DNA from: Gonapodya sp. JEL0774
Lineage: Eukaryota > Monoblepharomycota > Monoblepharidomycetes > Monoblepharidales > Gonapodyaceae
Assembly (NCBI GenBank): GCA_027604505.1
Contig: JADIIX010000079.1
Coordinates: forward strand, 1 to 64,000
Direction of reading: 5' to 3'
Length of the DNA: 64,000 nucleotides
Position numbers and translations under genes: made by a program. The notes beneath the pieces were generated by a model, which was not told the origin of the DNA, did no database searches, and worked only from the letters and a program-made list of their open reading frames with translations. The stretch's first letter is position 1. The number at the start of each line of letters is the position of its first letter. This document shows positions 50,781 through 61,701 of this stretch, piece by piece.

Positions 50781-53700
50781 ATGAATCGAGCTCCGCCTGC
50801 GCCAGACGCGGCGGGATTTCGACATCGGCGACCTTCGATGCTCGTGATTGTTGCCTTTTCCTTAATTGGGTTCTTGGCGTCCACCCTGTCGGTCGAGTCG
50901 GCATCCCTGTGTGGACTGAATGTGACAGATTGGGCGGATATACGGACGCAGATCGCTGGACTTGTTGCAGGCGGTGAGTGAGATGTGGATGAGTTGTTAT
51001 AGTGGGCATACCAGAAGTGACAATCTCTCTCGAAAACTCCAATGAATCCTTCTCAACCCAATGAATGGATCTGCTTGCAAAGGATACGGCCCGGACTATG
51101 TTCGACTTACCTATCACGATGGTGGAACTTATTCGGTGGTGGATGGTTCAGGGGGTGCTAGGGGAACTCTCAAAATCGTTCCCTTTCTGAACGGGACCTT
51201 GGGTCTGCTTCCTGGAATCCAGTCTCTGGAAATCATCAAGGAACGCTACCCGGCGATTTCCTATGCGGACCTTTGGGCGTTTGCGGGAGCCGTTGCAGTG
51301 TATGAGAGGTACAGTCGATGCTCAACCCTCGTTTCCATTTCCCTATCTCAATGGTCCTCACAATGAATCTCAGTGGAGGGCCTCTAATCCGTTTTCGATG
51401 TGGACGGAAAGATTTCCTGTTCGTCTGTGTGGTGTCAGCTGTTCTTGTTGTACAGAAGTCTCATGCTGATGTTCCCCGACAGTGTCGGCGAATACACGGA
51501 TGCCCAGAATCACGGTCGATTACCACAAGGCTGGAACAATGCCACGGTAATTCGTCAATCATTTGGCAGGATGGGGTTCACGGATCGTGAGACGGTTGCT
51601 CTCATTGGGGGAGGCCATTCCATGGGACGGGTGAGTGACGAGCGCCGCAACCATTGAGGGTTCAAACTGAGAGTGACCGGGGCTTGACTTTTTCTAGTGT
51701 CGCTATGATTTGAGGTACGTGGGCCTGGGTGATGAAGCTGAGAAACATTGGAATCGATTGGCCGTTTGCTGATACAACACTGAACTGCTCCTTGGCACAC
51801 ATCCAGCGGGTTTTCTGGGTAAGTCTTCGATACCCCGCAGCATTTGAGCACGTGATGCTAACATGGTATTTGCATAATCTGAATGCCAGACCCTGGGCAG
51901 ACAACCCTTTTCGGTGCGTTTGGTTTAACCGCACCTGCAACTTTCACAATTCCTGAACTCTTGTCCCGCGAAACTCGCAAACTCAGCTTCACCAACCAAT
52001 TCTTTGTCCTTCGTACGCAAGATTCGACCTCCTTTCGCCCGGTTGCGAATCCTAATGGTTTAACTCAGTTCAACATAACGGACAACAGCAAGATGGCCCT
52101 TCCGTCCGACCACTCCTTAACCCTTGACCAAAGCTACGCTCCAATTACCCAAGAATACGCCAAAAATGCTTCTATTTTCTTCAGTGACTTTGCTGCCGCT
52201 TACTCCAAGCTGATGGAGCTTGGAAGCAGTCTCGTCGACGCGAATGCGGTGAACGTGACGGGAGTAAGTGGGACGAGACTCGGCGTGGCCACTGACGCGC
52301 AATCAAGCACAGCGTTTGCGGGGGGATGGTCCTCTGTGCAACTGGGGTCGATGTTGCTACTGAAGTGGAAGCTGCGTCAGTCAGACGGGTACATTGACTT
52401 TCAGCTGTTCTCCATGGCCGGTGGTATGTACATGAATATGAATGCTCGTACTCGCTCAAAAGGTGCTGCTCAACTCACTAGTTCTGCCCCTCCGTTTCAG
52501 GTTGGTTTGCCTTCGGCATCGGCTCCGGGATGCCATCGCAAGATGTGTATTCCTACGAACCAGCTACGGGCAAAATCACGGACAGAATTTCCAGCACTTT
52601 TGATATGCCAACGCCTGACACTGAAGCGAATGGGTTGGATAATGTGGAGAATTTCCAGGATTTGACGGCCTCCTTGGGACAAGGCACCTGGACGAAGGTG
52701 GTGGGCTTCTCGAGGAAATTGAACACTGGAGATTTAAATGACGCCATAATAGCGCCTGGATCAATGACGATAACGTGAGTGACATGAGGTCGACGCGCAA
52801 GAAATGAAAATCTGTTCAGTTTCCGGAACTTTTGCATCAGCTATGCTTGGTCCACTGACTCCCCATCTATCGCGTACCACGGTGCCAATAAGGGGAAAAT
52901 CTCTCTTGACATGTTTACGGCAGTCCTGATAGCTACTAGCACAGACTCAAAAGTCCTCGCTTTGCAGGCATTCCATGGAAGTAGGTTGACCTCTCCACTG
53001 TGTTGCTACTTTTCTCTTACCAGGTTTCCACGTATTAGTCACGATGCTAGTGTCGTTTGGGCTTTTGCTGCCGTTGGGCATCTTCTTCGCTAAATATTCG
53101 GACTTGTATCCCCTCGTGGTAGGTTTTAATGCGTTATCTGTACATCTGTGACCTTATTTGTACTCTCTACGGCAGTGGTTGCAACAACACGAAAAAATTA
53201 ACACCCTCGTGTACACGAATGTTGCCCTTTCTGCGCTCGTGAGTCATGTCGGTGAAAAGCTGTAACTGTGTGACCATTCTGACGAGTCTTCACTGGCAGA
53301 TTGCACTCGTTGGGCGCCTTAGTGGTGGTAACGAGACCACGCATCCCATTTTGGGAATGATCTTGTTTGGAACGTTGACCATTACGGTTCTTGTGGGCTT
53401 CCTAATTGGCCACTACCTCAATATTCCGAGTAATCTGAGTCGCCACCTGTCACGCGGGCACAAATACATAAAGCTTTTTCACGTGTGAGCCTTTCCCCTC
53501 GTTGTAATGGAAACGTGGTGATACAAACTGACGTCTTCTTTGTGATTCTTCCGTTTATGAAGCGTCTCTGGCTATTCGTGCTACATACTTGGACTAACAA
53601 ATGGTGCTCTGGGCCTGTGGGACTACATGACACGGAGCATAAGCACCCGAATGGCGGACCAAATTATCGCTCTCTCCCTCTACGTGTCAGCGGTCATGGC

Positions 53701-55803
53701 GGTGCCAACAGCCCTATACTTCTATCACGCCCGTCAGAAAAGGAAACTACTTTTAGAGAGGGATGACAAGGGCAGCTACTCCGGGGAGGAAGTGGGCAAA
53801 ACCGGATCAACTATAGATAGACAGCTTTCCAAATTGGTGGAAGTGACCTGGGATGACTTCAATCGGCAGGTTTTGGAAGGTGGGTGAAGAGATAGATGGC
53901 CAACAAGCCACAACGAGTGTACCAGCTTGCGTCTTCATTTCCAAGGCAAAAAGTACATTGTCATCAAAGACATTGTTTATGATATTGGCAACTGGATGCA
54001 ACGTCATCCCGGTGGAAAAATGATTCTCAACAGTGTCATCGGTACAGGTAAGATTTGCTTCCGACTCGAAGCAGGTGATTCGAGCTCATCATAATAATGG
54101 TATATTGTTCCTGGTAGATTGCACTGATTACTTCAATGGCGCCGAAACTCCTGGGGCGTTGGTCGGTGGGCACAGCCATTCGAGAGTCGCGCAATTCCAG
54201 TATGTACCAAGCAACCGTGGTCGTTTGGAATGGTTTTCAGATGTTTCCTTTCTCAGATTGAACGACTTAGCTTGTGGGAGAATCAGGAAAGAGGAATATG
54301 GGTCTCTTTCTTCGGACCATTTTGCGGACGAAGGTACGCAAAGGCAGTTGGTAGTGAGCTTCGACGACCTTGAATATTTTATCATTCACCTTGGAAATGC
54401 AGTGTTCCGACTCATGACCATCAGCGAGCGCAGGTTACTTTCCAAGCCTTTGGCCTCGACAAAGACCTACGCATACACGTTCAAATTCACCAACCCCAAC
54501 GATGTCATCCACTTTCAACCTGGCGACCACGTCAGCATTCGCATTCGTAATGGTGAAGGACGACTGATTGAGCGTGCTTATACTCCTCTGCGATATGTGG
54601 CGATGGGTTACTTCACTTGTGTCATTCGTATCCGACCCAATGGTGGCTTCACACCCATATTGGAGCAAATGGGACCTGGGGATATCGTTCGAGTCAAGGC
54701 GATGCGAGAAGTTTCATCGCAAAATCCCCCTGTGACAAACCCCTTGGATCCCACATTGTGTTTCCACAAGCTTGGACTGCTTTCATCTGGAGTTGGAATT
54801 GCCCCTATGATTCAACTCCTTGACGTAAGTGGCTATGTGTTTCGTTGTTTGCGAAAACAAATTGCTAAATATCTGTTCTCGATCCATGCTATCTAGTATT
54901 ACACGAATGCAGGTCGTCGGAGGCGGGATGGCTCCTACGCATTCACTATTTACCTTACTGCTGTCTTCTCAACTGAGCAGGACGTTGTTTGTCGGGAGGT
55001 AGTTGAAAAATATGCTGCTCAGCTTGGACAGGCATTCCATTATCGTTTCGTTATCCGGAAGCGGGCGGATCCGACCGCTCCTTTCCAAGGAATTGTTGCA
55101 AAAGAGATCACCGTAGATCTTCTCAAAGATAATCTTCCCCCACCCCCCAAAGTTACGGATACGGCAATGAGAGTATTGGATCAGAGGGCAATGGGTGCAG
55201 GTACGTCACTGTGGGCAAGTCGCATTTCACTTCTTCGCTAGAATCTCACTACGTCCCCATATCGCAGTCGTCAGCAGCGATTACCTCAAATCCAATTGGG
55301 GACATCACTCACTGCAAAAGTCCGCACAACACAATCACAGTTCAGACGGCACCCTCCTCCGCTCGGAAACACTCAAAAGCTATCGCAGCGCCCGTCCGTT
55401 TTCTCTGGTCAAACGTCAGTCATTGTCATTCATGCCCGATTTGGTCACTGTGCCTGGACGTGAAACATCTCCGCCGCCCCATTCCCATTCCAATGGAGGC
55501 ACGTTACGTTCCAGTACGAGCGTCACCTCTTTCCCATTCTCGCGCCAGAATCGATCCCTTCCGAGAAGCAGAAGCAAAGAGAAGACGGATGAGTCCATTG
55601 ATATGATCCCACTCATGTTCCCAGATGACCATCGAACGTTTGTTCAGCCAGAGGTGGACGTGGACGCAGAGGTGGACGATCTGGAGAGTCCAGTTGAGGA
55701 AAGCACCAGAATCATTATCTCTGGGAATCAGATGGGCAACGATCGATTTTTGGAACTTTTGGGCCAGTTGGACTTCCGAAATTGCGTTATTCTGTTGCCT
55801 TGA
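50781..55803 (+). CDS. Peroxidase-DOMON-cytochrome b561-cytochrome b5-reductase fusion
   Basis: Signal/anchor PSMLVIVAFSLIGFLASTL. Class I heme peroxidase: distal RLTYHDGGTYS, ISYADLWAFAGAVAVYE, IRFRCGRKD, proximal GGGHSMGRCRYDLS, GFSGPWADNPFRFTNQFF, ALPSDHSLTLD. DOMON: MLLLKWKLRQSDGYIDFQLF, GWFAFGIGSGMPSQDV, SRKLNTGDLNDAII, AYHGANKGKI (Met and His ligands). Cytochrome b561: five helices with His in AFHGSFHV, WLQQHEKIN, THPILGM and KLFHVVSG. Cytosolic side: basic ARQKRKLLLER, cytochrome b5 (WMQRHPGGKMIL, HSHSR), then FAD (RAYTPLR) and nucleotide (SSGVGIAPMIQLL) motifs, a Ser-rich insert, and an end IIISGNQMGNDRFLELLG. Peroxidase to DOMON is one exon (51987 on), as is b5 to FAD domain (54116 on). 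Exon 6 is only 12 bases (51807-51818). About 1,250 residues. It should carry electrons from NAD(P)H outward. Confidence 0.88.
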
Positions 55804-55814
55804 GAGGGAAGGAA

Positions 55815-56020
55815 GAAGAGAGAGGGAGGACATCCGTTGCGCCCAAATTTGTTATTTCATTCTCAATTTTGTGTCTATATTTCCACTCGTAGTATTAGTC
55901 ACTTCTCTTTCGTGTCTCCATCAAAGACAATCTTGGCGTTGAATGTTCTTGCGAAAACATCCAATGCATTGCCCCTCCCCCTTTCCCTTCCTTCAAGCTC
56001 GTCTTCCTTCATGCTGGGAA
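55815..56020 (-). pseudogene. Duplicated fragment of carboxylesterase 3' end
   Basis: On the minus strand this reads MKEDELEGRERGRGNALDVF, nearly the same as the carboxylesterase tail at 57476-57580 (MKEDELKGREGGRGKALDVF). Forty-five flanking bases (55854-55898) are identical to 57400-57444. Only the last few dozen codons plus downstream sequence were copied; the rest of the esterase is absent. It lies in the 3' flank of the redox fusion gene. Confidence 0.6.
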
Positions 56021-56099
56021 TGCGTCAAAGATTGAAACTACAAATCATTGAAAGGACACTTTGTTCACCAATAAAGAAAGGGAGAGGAGGAAAGAACTG

Positions 56100-57475
56100 A
56101 AAGAAATTGATGAATTTCGGTAACCATCTCACACAACATTTAGGTGCAACTTGTTTAGTGTGCATTTTCTTCTGCGCTTCTGGGGTGTTGCTGTCAGCAT
56201 TTCTCAGAACGCCTCCCAGTTAGCATTATTTCTGCAAACACTCTGAACAAGCAGAGAGATGCAGAGTATTCCTTGTCAAAAACCAATGTTCTCGCCCTGG
56301 GTAGGACTACTGCTAATCTGATTCTCATCTCATCAACGAAGCTCTTGGATGTATTTGTGTAGCTGCGTAGTAACCACAAAAACTACGCTAGTACACCCAG
56401 AACTATTGACGCTTTACACTCTAAGCATTGTTACCTTCCAACAGCTCCTAGGGGACACCACCCGTATTGCTTCGTTGGTGGGTGCCCGGGAGAACGATTT
56501 TTGGGATCGCGGGGTGTTGGCAACGAAAGTGAACCCATACCGACTGACCCGAGCTGTGCCACCAAATTTCCCTCGAACATCCAACACCGTCGCTCAACGC
56601 ACTGGCATCATATGCGAGTACCAACGCAGGATTTTGCCGCGGAAACAGAACATGGGGACGAGGGCGGGGAGAAGGGGGTAGGGGAATGTCGGACGATGTA
56701 GAGCGTTTGGTGCGAACACATGACGCAGTCCGGCCCCCAATGTTATGGCGGACGCAAAGAAACGTTGAACATGACACTCAAGGGCACGTGGTAAAAGCAG
56801 GAAACTCGACGGTGATTCAACGATATCCTATGGACTTTCGCAACCCCCTTCACGGAGACAAGCAAAGCAGGAATCTTCTCACCGCTGAACCACCGCGAAA
56901 TCGATGAAAGCCATGGATTGATTGCGTGGCGGACCGGAGTGGGTCGTCGGTTAGGCAGGTGTGGCGGGATGTCGGACCTCGTTTTCTCCAAGTCACCAAG
57001 GCACACATCAAAGCGAATATCCCTCCTGCCACTCTCGATTCCTAGATGGAGCTATGAGCGAATGGAAAACGAAGGGAAAGGGGACGAATCAGCTCTGGGA
57101 GACAGTGAGTCTATCCGTCTGCTGAGTCTTATCGTTCAATCACATTTCCAGGACACAGTTCTTTTCGGTACATCGGAAATTCTACTTGCAGCTATACCTG
57201 ACATATCGAATTCCGTCGCGGCTGCGCTCACAGACGAATCACAGTCCGCTCTTGGCCTCGCAGTCGGCGACCTTGCCCCTTCTCGCACCAGCTTTTCCGG
57301 TCACTTCGTGCTCTTTACGATCCGAATGAAAGGAAGAAAGAAAGAAGGAAGAGGAAGGAAAGGAAGAGAGGGATGATATCTGTTGAAAACGCGCCCAATA
57401 TTTCATTCTCAATTTTGTGTCTATATTTCCACTCGTAGTATTAGATTGTCTCCATCGAAATGTTGAATGCTGCTA
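56100..57475. other. Intergenic, no intact gene seen
   Basis: Between the duplicated fragment and the carboxylesterase stop. Open frames run up to about 150 codons (57.0-57.4 kb) but have no recognisable motif. A purine-rich GAAAGGAAG stretch at 57325-57375 matches a similar stretch at 55805-55830 and belongs to the duplicated segment. Confidence 0.4.
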
Positions 57476-59798
57476 CTACAAACCTACAATCGTGGCGTTC
57501 ACAGTGGCGAAAACATCCAATGCCTTACCCCTCCCCCCTTCCCTTCCTTTAAGCTCGTCTTCCTTCATACTTTTTATGTTGACAACATGGTGTTCCTCGA
57601 TGTCCCCGATCTCTGTGAGCACGAGAACAGGGCCCCCTGCTCCTTGGTATACCGGCCACACAGCACCAGGCTCACCCGAGGCAGCGAAGGAGGACCAAAG
57701 ACTAAGGACGGTCTTAGCAATTTCGCGCTCGGAGGGATTAAGGTACTGGTGATGCTGGAAGATAAAAGGAAGCTCTTACACCATCCGACGTGGTCAACTG
57801 GTGGAGAGATCTTGTTCAAGGTGCGAGCCGATCCAACTCACCAACTGCGTGGTGTACACCCCAATCCCAAGACTTTGTCTTTTCCCAATGGTGCGCCCAG
57901 CGATAAAGTCGAACCTTCACGCCGTGCTGGGCCGCGTGGCGGGCGGCGACTCGCACCGGCTACATTGTAGAGCGACGGAGATGGGCCCGATGGTCAGAAA
58001 GAGAAGTGGACGTGACAATTGCAGTAAGATGAAAGAAGATGGATGGTACAACACCAACCCCATGGAACAATATGTCACCCGCAAAGTCTGCAGCAGCCTG
58101 CAGGACATCCAGCGCTTTTGGTTCTGCAATGTGCGCCGGCAAGTAAACGGATAGCAAAAGCGACGCAACGTCAGGTGGGAAGATGGAAAGCATTCTGAGA
58201 AGAAGTAACGTTCAAAGGATAGAGGACAATTGGATGAGAGAAAACTACAAAAAAAGGGACCACAGAATACAAACTTTTCAAACCCTGGGCGGTCCAGGGA
58301 GCCAATAAAGAACTGTGAAAACATTGTTCCCTCTATGAAATTCAAATACATATTAGCAATGCAACTGGTAATTTTTGTCTCTCATCAACTCTGTACCCAC
58401 CGTCATCGCAATCACCAAATATCATTTCTTTGACCGACTTATCAAACTTTCCTTCCCGTATTGCCCTGCGTGGGTCTATGGTGACAAGTTTTCCGTCCAA
58501 GAAAGGCTCGGATCTGGATTGATGAGGAACGCGCAGGTGTATTACGAGAATGGACGAAGGAACGAGAGGGAAGATGGGTGGAAAGAGCACCTTCTGAAAA
58601 CAAAATGGAATTATTTGCGCTTCAACCTTGCCTACCTCATGACTCCTGGAGTGAGAGGATCAGCCTCAATTTTTCCGACGGCTTCAACGATCTCCTTGTC
58701 CGATTTCGCCCTTAGATCTGCGAGAATCTCACTCGCCGTGCGTCCTTCCATTGGTACGCTCAGGGTGGTGCAGAGCAGGTCAAAGACTTGCTGCTTTTGT
58801 GAGAGAGGTCTCGGAGGTGCGGTTTCTGCCGATCCGGACTGGTATATGGCTCGCTTGAAGAGCTGACCCGGAAAGGGATTGAAAAGAGTGATGTAGTGCA
58901 GAATGATTGCGCCGGCGGATTCGCCGAATGCGGTAACGTTTGTCGGATTTCCGCCAAAGGCCGAAATGTTGTTGCGAACCCATTCAAAAGCAGCGATCAC
59001 GTCCCACAGTCCCCAATTACCCACACCCTCCTGGCCATCGTCTCCACGGGCGGAATCTTCATCTGCAAGCTGGGAGGAGGACAAGAAGCCGAAGACGTTG
59101 AGTCGATAGTTAACCGTGACGACGACGAGGGGTTCGGGACTGGATGCAACGAGTTCCGCGGAATCATAAATAGGACTTGCTCCTGATCCATCACGGAAGG
59201 CACCACCATGGACCCTGAGTATTGCAGACGGAGAGGAGCATTGGGGAGGTACTCTTGAACGAATGGGACAATAACGCTCACCACACCATCACAGGAAGTC
59301 CACCAGAGGGAATAACAGAATATTCAGGCGTCCAAACATTAAGGTTCAAGCAGTTATCTTCTGCAAAGAGTGCGTTGGTCCTCTCTCGACCAATGGCGTC
59401 AGCTGGTCCAGGGGCAATGATACGCGTCAGCCATTGCACCAACACGATAAACGTAAGAAGTTTCAACTCACATATTTTGTCTGCAAATGGTGAGCTCAAT
59501 TGCGGGGCGATGGGACCGTATTCGGTGCAGTCACGTACGACACCTTCCCACTTAGGAAGTGGAGTTGTCACTGGCTTCCGCCAGCGCAGGTTCCCGATGG
59601 GAGCTTGTGCTGTAAGAGACGGTTAGAGCAAAGTCTCCAAATGAGATTGGAGGAACGCTTACCGAAGGGAATGTTCTTGAATGCCCGCACACCTCTCTTG
59701 ACTGAGTTTGGTTCCGTGCCATCAGACGAAACTCTCAAAAGATTCCCACGGACGTCGCCCTGGCTAGGAATGGATGCAAGCGCGGTTTCGTTTCCCAT
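57476..59798 (-). CDS. Type-B carboxylesterase/lipase family protein
   Basis: ATG 59798 begins MGNETALASIPSQGDVRGNL and RAFKNIPFG, then across a gtaagc...ttacag intron QAPIGNLRWRKPV. Family blocks follow in order: EDNCLNLNVWTP; GGAFRDGSG; NYRLNVFGFL; GNWGLWDVIAAFEWVRNN; FGGNPTNVTAFGESAGA (nucleophile Ser in GESAG); then FKRAIYQSGSAE. Later exons give EPFLDGKLVTIDP, LSIFPPDVASLLLSVYL, YRWAHHWEKTKSWDWGVHHA (catalytic His) and LPFIFQHHQYLNPSEREI with FAASGEPGAVWPVYQ. The stop is at 57476. Alpha/beta hydrolase acting on carboxylic esters; no signal peptide is visible, so probably intracellular, unlike many fungal lipases of this family. A duplicated copy of its tail lies at 55.8-56.0 kb. Confidence 0.85.
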
Positions 59799-59832
59799 CG
59801 TGGTGCTCGGCGTGTTATGGCAGCGTGCGAAG

Positions 59833-59841
59833 TATATATAT
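59833..59841 (-). promoter_or_regulatory. Possible TATA box for the carboxylesterase
   Basis: An alternating TATATATA run lies about 35 bp upstream of the ATG at 59798 on the minus strand, and about 80 bp from the start of the divergent F-box gene. A very short leader would follow, so the assignment is tentative. Confidence 0.3.
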
Positions 59842-59923
59842 GCAGAGTAGCGGGTCGGGTTTTATGTGTTGCCGATTGACCACAGTCATTTTCATTGGAA
59901 ACTTTATTTACGCACAATGGAAA

Positions 59924-61583
59924 ATGCCTCTGTCGAAACTAGAGATTCTTCGCCTGGTGTTGGATGGCATTGGAACTGGCCCAATCGGCCTCCAACAGCT
60001 TGGAGATGTCTGTAGGAAAGAGCTCGCGGCTTTCGACCAATCGCCAGTCAAGCGCCTGCCGGCAGAAATTATTTCCAAGATTGTCGAAGAAGTCGACACC
60101 AAAGTGGACTTGAAGGCGATTGCCCTCGTTTGGTGAGCCCTCACGACCAATTGGAGAAATTGGACTCTCTCAATATTAACCACGGGGCACTAGTCGCGCG
60201 TTCGCTTCACAAGCTCGCAAAAAGATGTGGTCGACATGGTCCTTTCGATCATCTTCCGATTACACGCGCGCGGGGATATTGGATGAGGTTTGGAGCCGTT
60301 TACCTCCTGATACCCGTGTACCAGTTCGCGAACTGCTCTTCCACCACTCGCCTACACCAGAGCAATTTGATTTTCTCGAGTCGTTCCTGTCTCGCTCGGA
60401 CTTTCGTCGGGTCCAACGAGTATCCCTGCCTCGAACTATTTCTAGAACAATGTGGAACAACTACTTTTCTCGCTTTCTCTCTCGAGTTGGAAATCTGGAC
60501 CATCTGACGTTGAGTAACATTCAGAATTACGAGGACTTTGACGACCACTTTATGGGCGACTATGACTCCGAGATGGGTTCCGAACAGGACTTGGACGAGA
60601 ACAACATTCCTCTCGAACCTCACCCCGTACGAATACTCCATCAATACCCTCGAGGACTGAAGTCCTTGAGCCTCCACCTCTCAACTATTGAAGATGAGGT
60701 GCTTCGTCCTGATTGCGCTGCTGATTGGGGTCCTCTCTCGGCTTCTTTGACGAGTTTGGAAGTTCGCGTCCACCTGCCGCGGACAGATCACGAACACGAA
60801 GGACAAGAAGCGGCCGAAAGCCGTTTCGTAGGGCTCATCGACCTATTTCCGAACATTCATCATCTTACCATACTTGGGAATGATCCGGGATTTTGGAAAA
60901 TTGCAAGCCCGGAATTCCTGCGAAAGCTGAAATCCCTCCACGTCGATAAAATGCTTGCTGAACCGGAACACTTACGATCTTTTAATGAAAAACTACACCT
61001 GTGCTCATCCATTCAAAGCCTTCAGTTGGAGTTCTACGCCCGCAACAGAGACCACATCCCGGTTCCACTCTCAGCCGAGGCATTCCGACCCATCGCCTCC
61101 ACACTCGTGTCCTTGCGACTCCAAGCCTCAAGCTATAGCTTGACGCGAAGTTTTGCACCTCGACCGTTCCGCGAAACCGACTTATGTGCCGTCGTGGAGC
61201 ACCTCAAAGCACTCAAGAACCTCACATTACCTGCAATTGACTCCCCCGCGACGACACAAACCATCGCTCAATTTTGCCCCAACCTAACTCACCTCGAACT
61301 CCGCGACTCGCAACTTTCCAGCGGTGCCGCTGTTGACGGACTTATCAGATCCCTTCCCGCTCTACGATCCCTCCTTGTCCTCTCCCCGGAGGTGAAACTT
61401 TCAGATCTTGATATGGACGTTGTGGTGGGGCATCCAAAGCTCAAGCGCATTTGGATCGGGACGTGGAATCCGGCAATTGGACTTCAATTGGGGTTGGAAG
61501 CCAACATCAAATTTTGGAGGAGATTCGGAAAGCCCGCAGACGCAATGCTGTTTGTACAGTCGGGTGATCAGGACACTATATAA
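59924..61583 (+). CDS. F-box / leucine-rich-repeat protein
   Basis: Two exons, 59924-60132 and 60194-61583, joined by a 61-bp gtgagc...ctag intron, encode 532 residues. The F-box (about residues 45-85) spans the intron: RLPAEIISKIVEEVDTK, DLKAIALV, then CRAFASQARKKMWSTW. The rest contains irregular leucine-rich repeats (RGLKSLSLHLSTIED, LRKLKSLHVDKML, SIQSLQLEFYAR, LTHLELRDSQLSSGAAVDGL, LPALRSLLVLSP). An acidic loop (about 160-180) lies between them. F-box proteins join substrates to SCF ubiquitin ligases through Skp1; the LRR would select the substrate, which is unknown. Divergent from the carboxylesterase (start sites 126 bp apart) and convergent with the monooxygenase. Such genes are often species-specific expansions in fungi. 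Confidence 0.85.
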
Positions 61584-61701
61584 AGTATCGGTAGGAATCA
61601 GACTTTCGGAAGCCATGAGTTTTCGGTTGTGAACATCTTATAGTGCAGTGTGCAAACATGCAGTGTTCCATGATAATTCAAACACCTATGATGTTCCCTA
61701 G

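Noticed and set aside
51883-51956. Peroxidase reading through DPGQTTLFGAFGLTAP
   Set aside because: That frame is open but lacks family identity; splicing 51913 to 51987 restores the conserved PWADNPFRFTNQFF order with a normal 73-bp intron.
50781-55803. Dual oxidase (DUOX) homologue
   Set aside because: The layout is analogous, but the peroxidase is class I, the membrane part is b561 and the reductase is b5R-like; no NOX or EF-hand features are present.
55805-57585. LTR retrotransposon bounded by the duplicated segments
   Set aside because: The repeats contain esterase tail coding sequence, the interior has no gag/pol motifs and there are no TG...CA ends.
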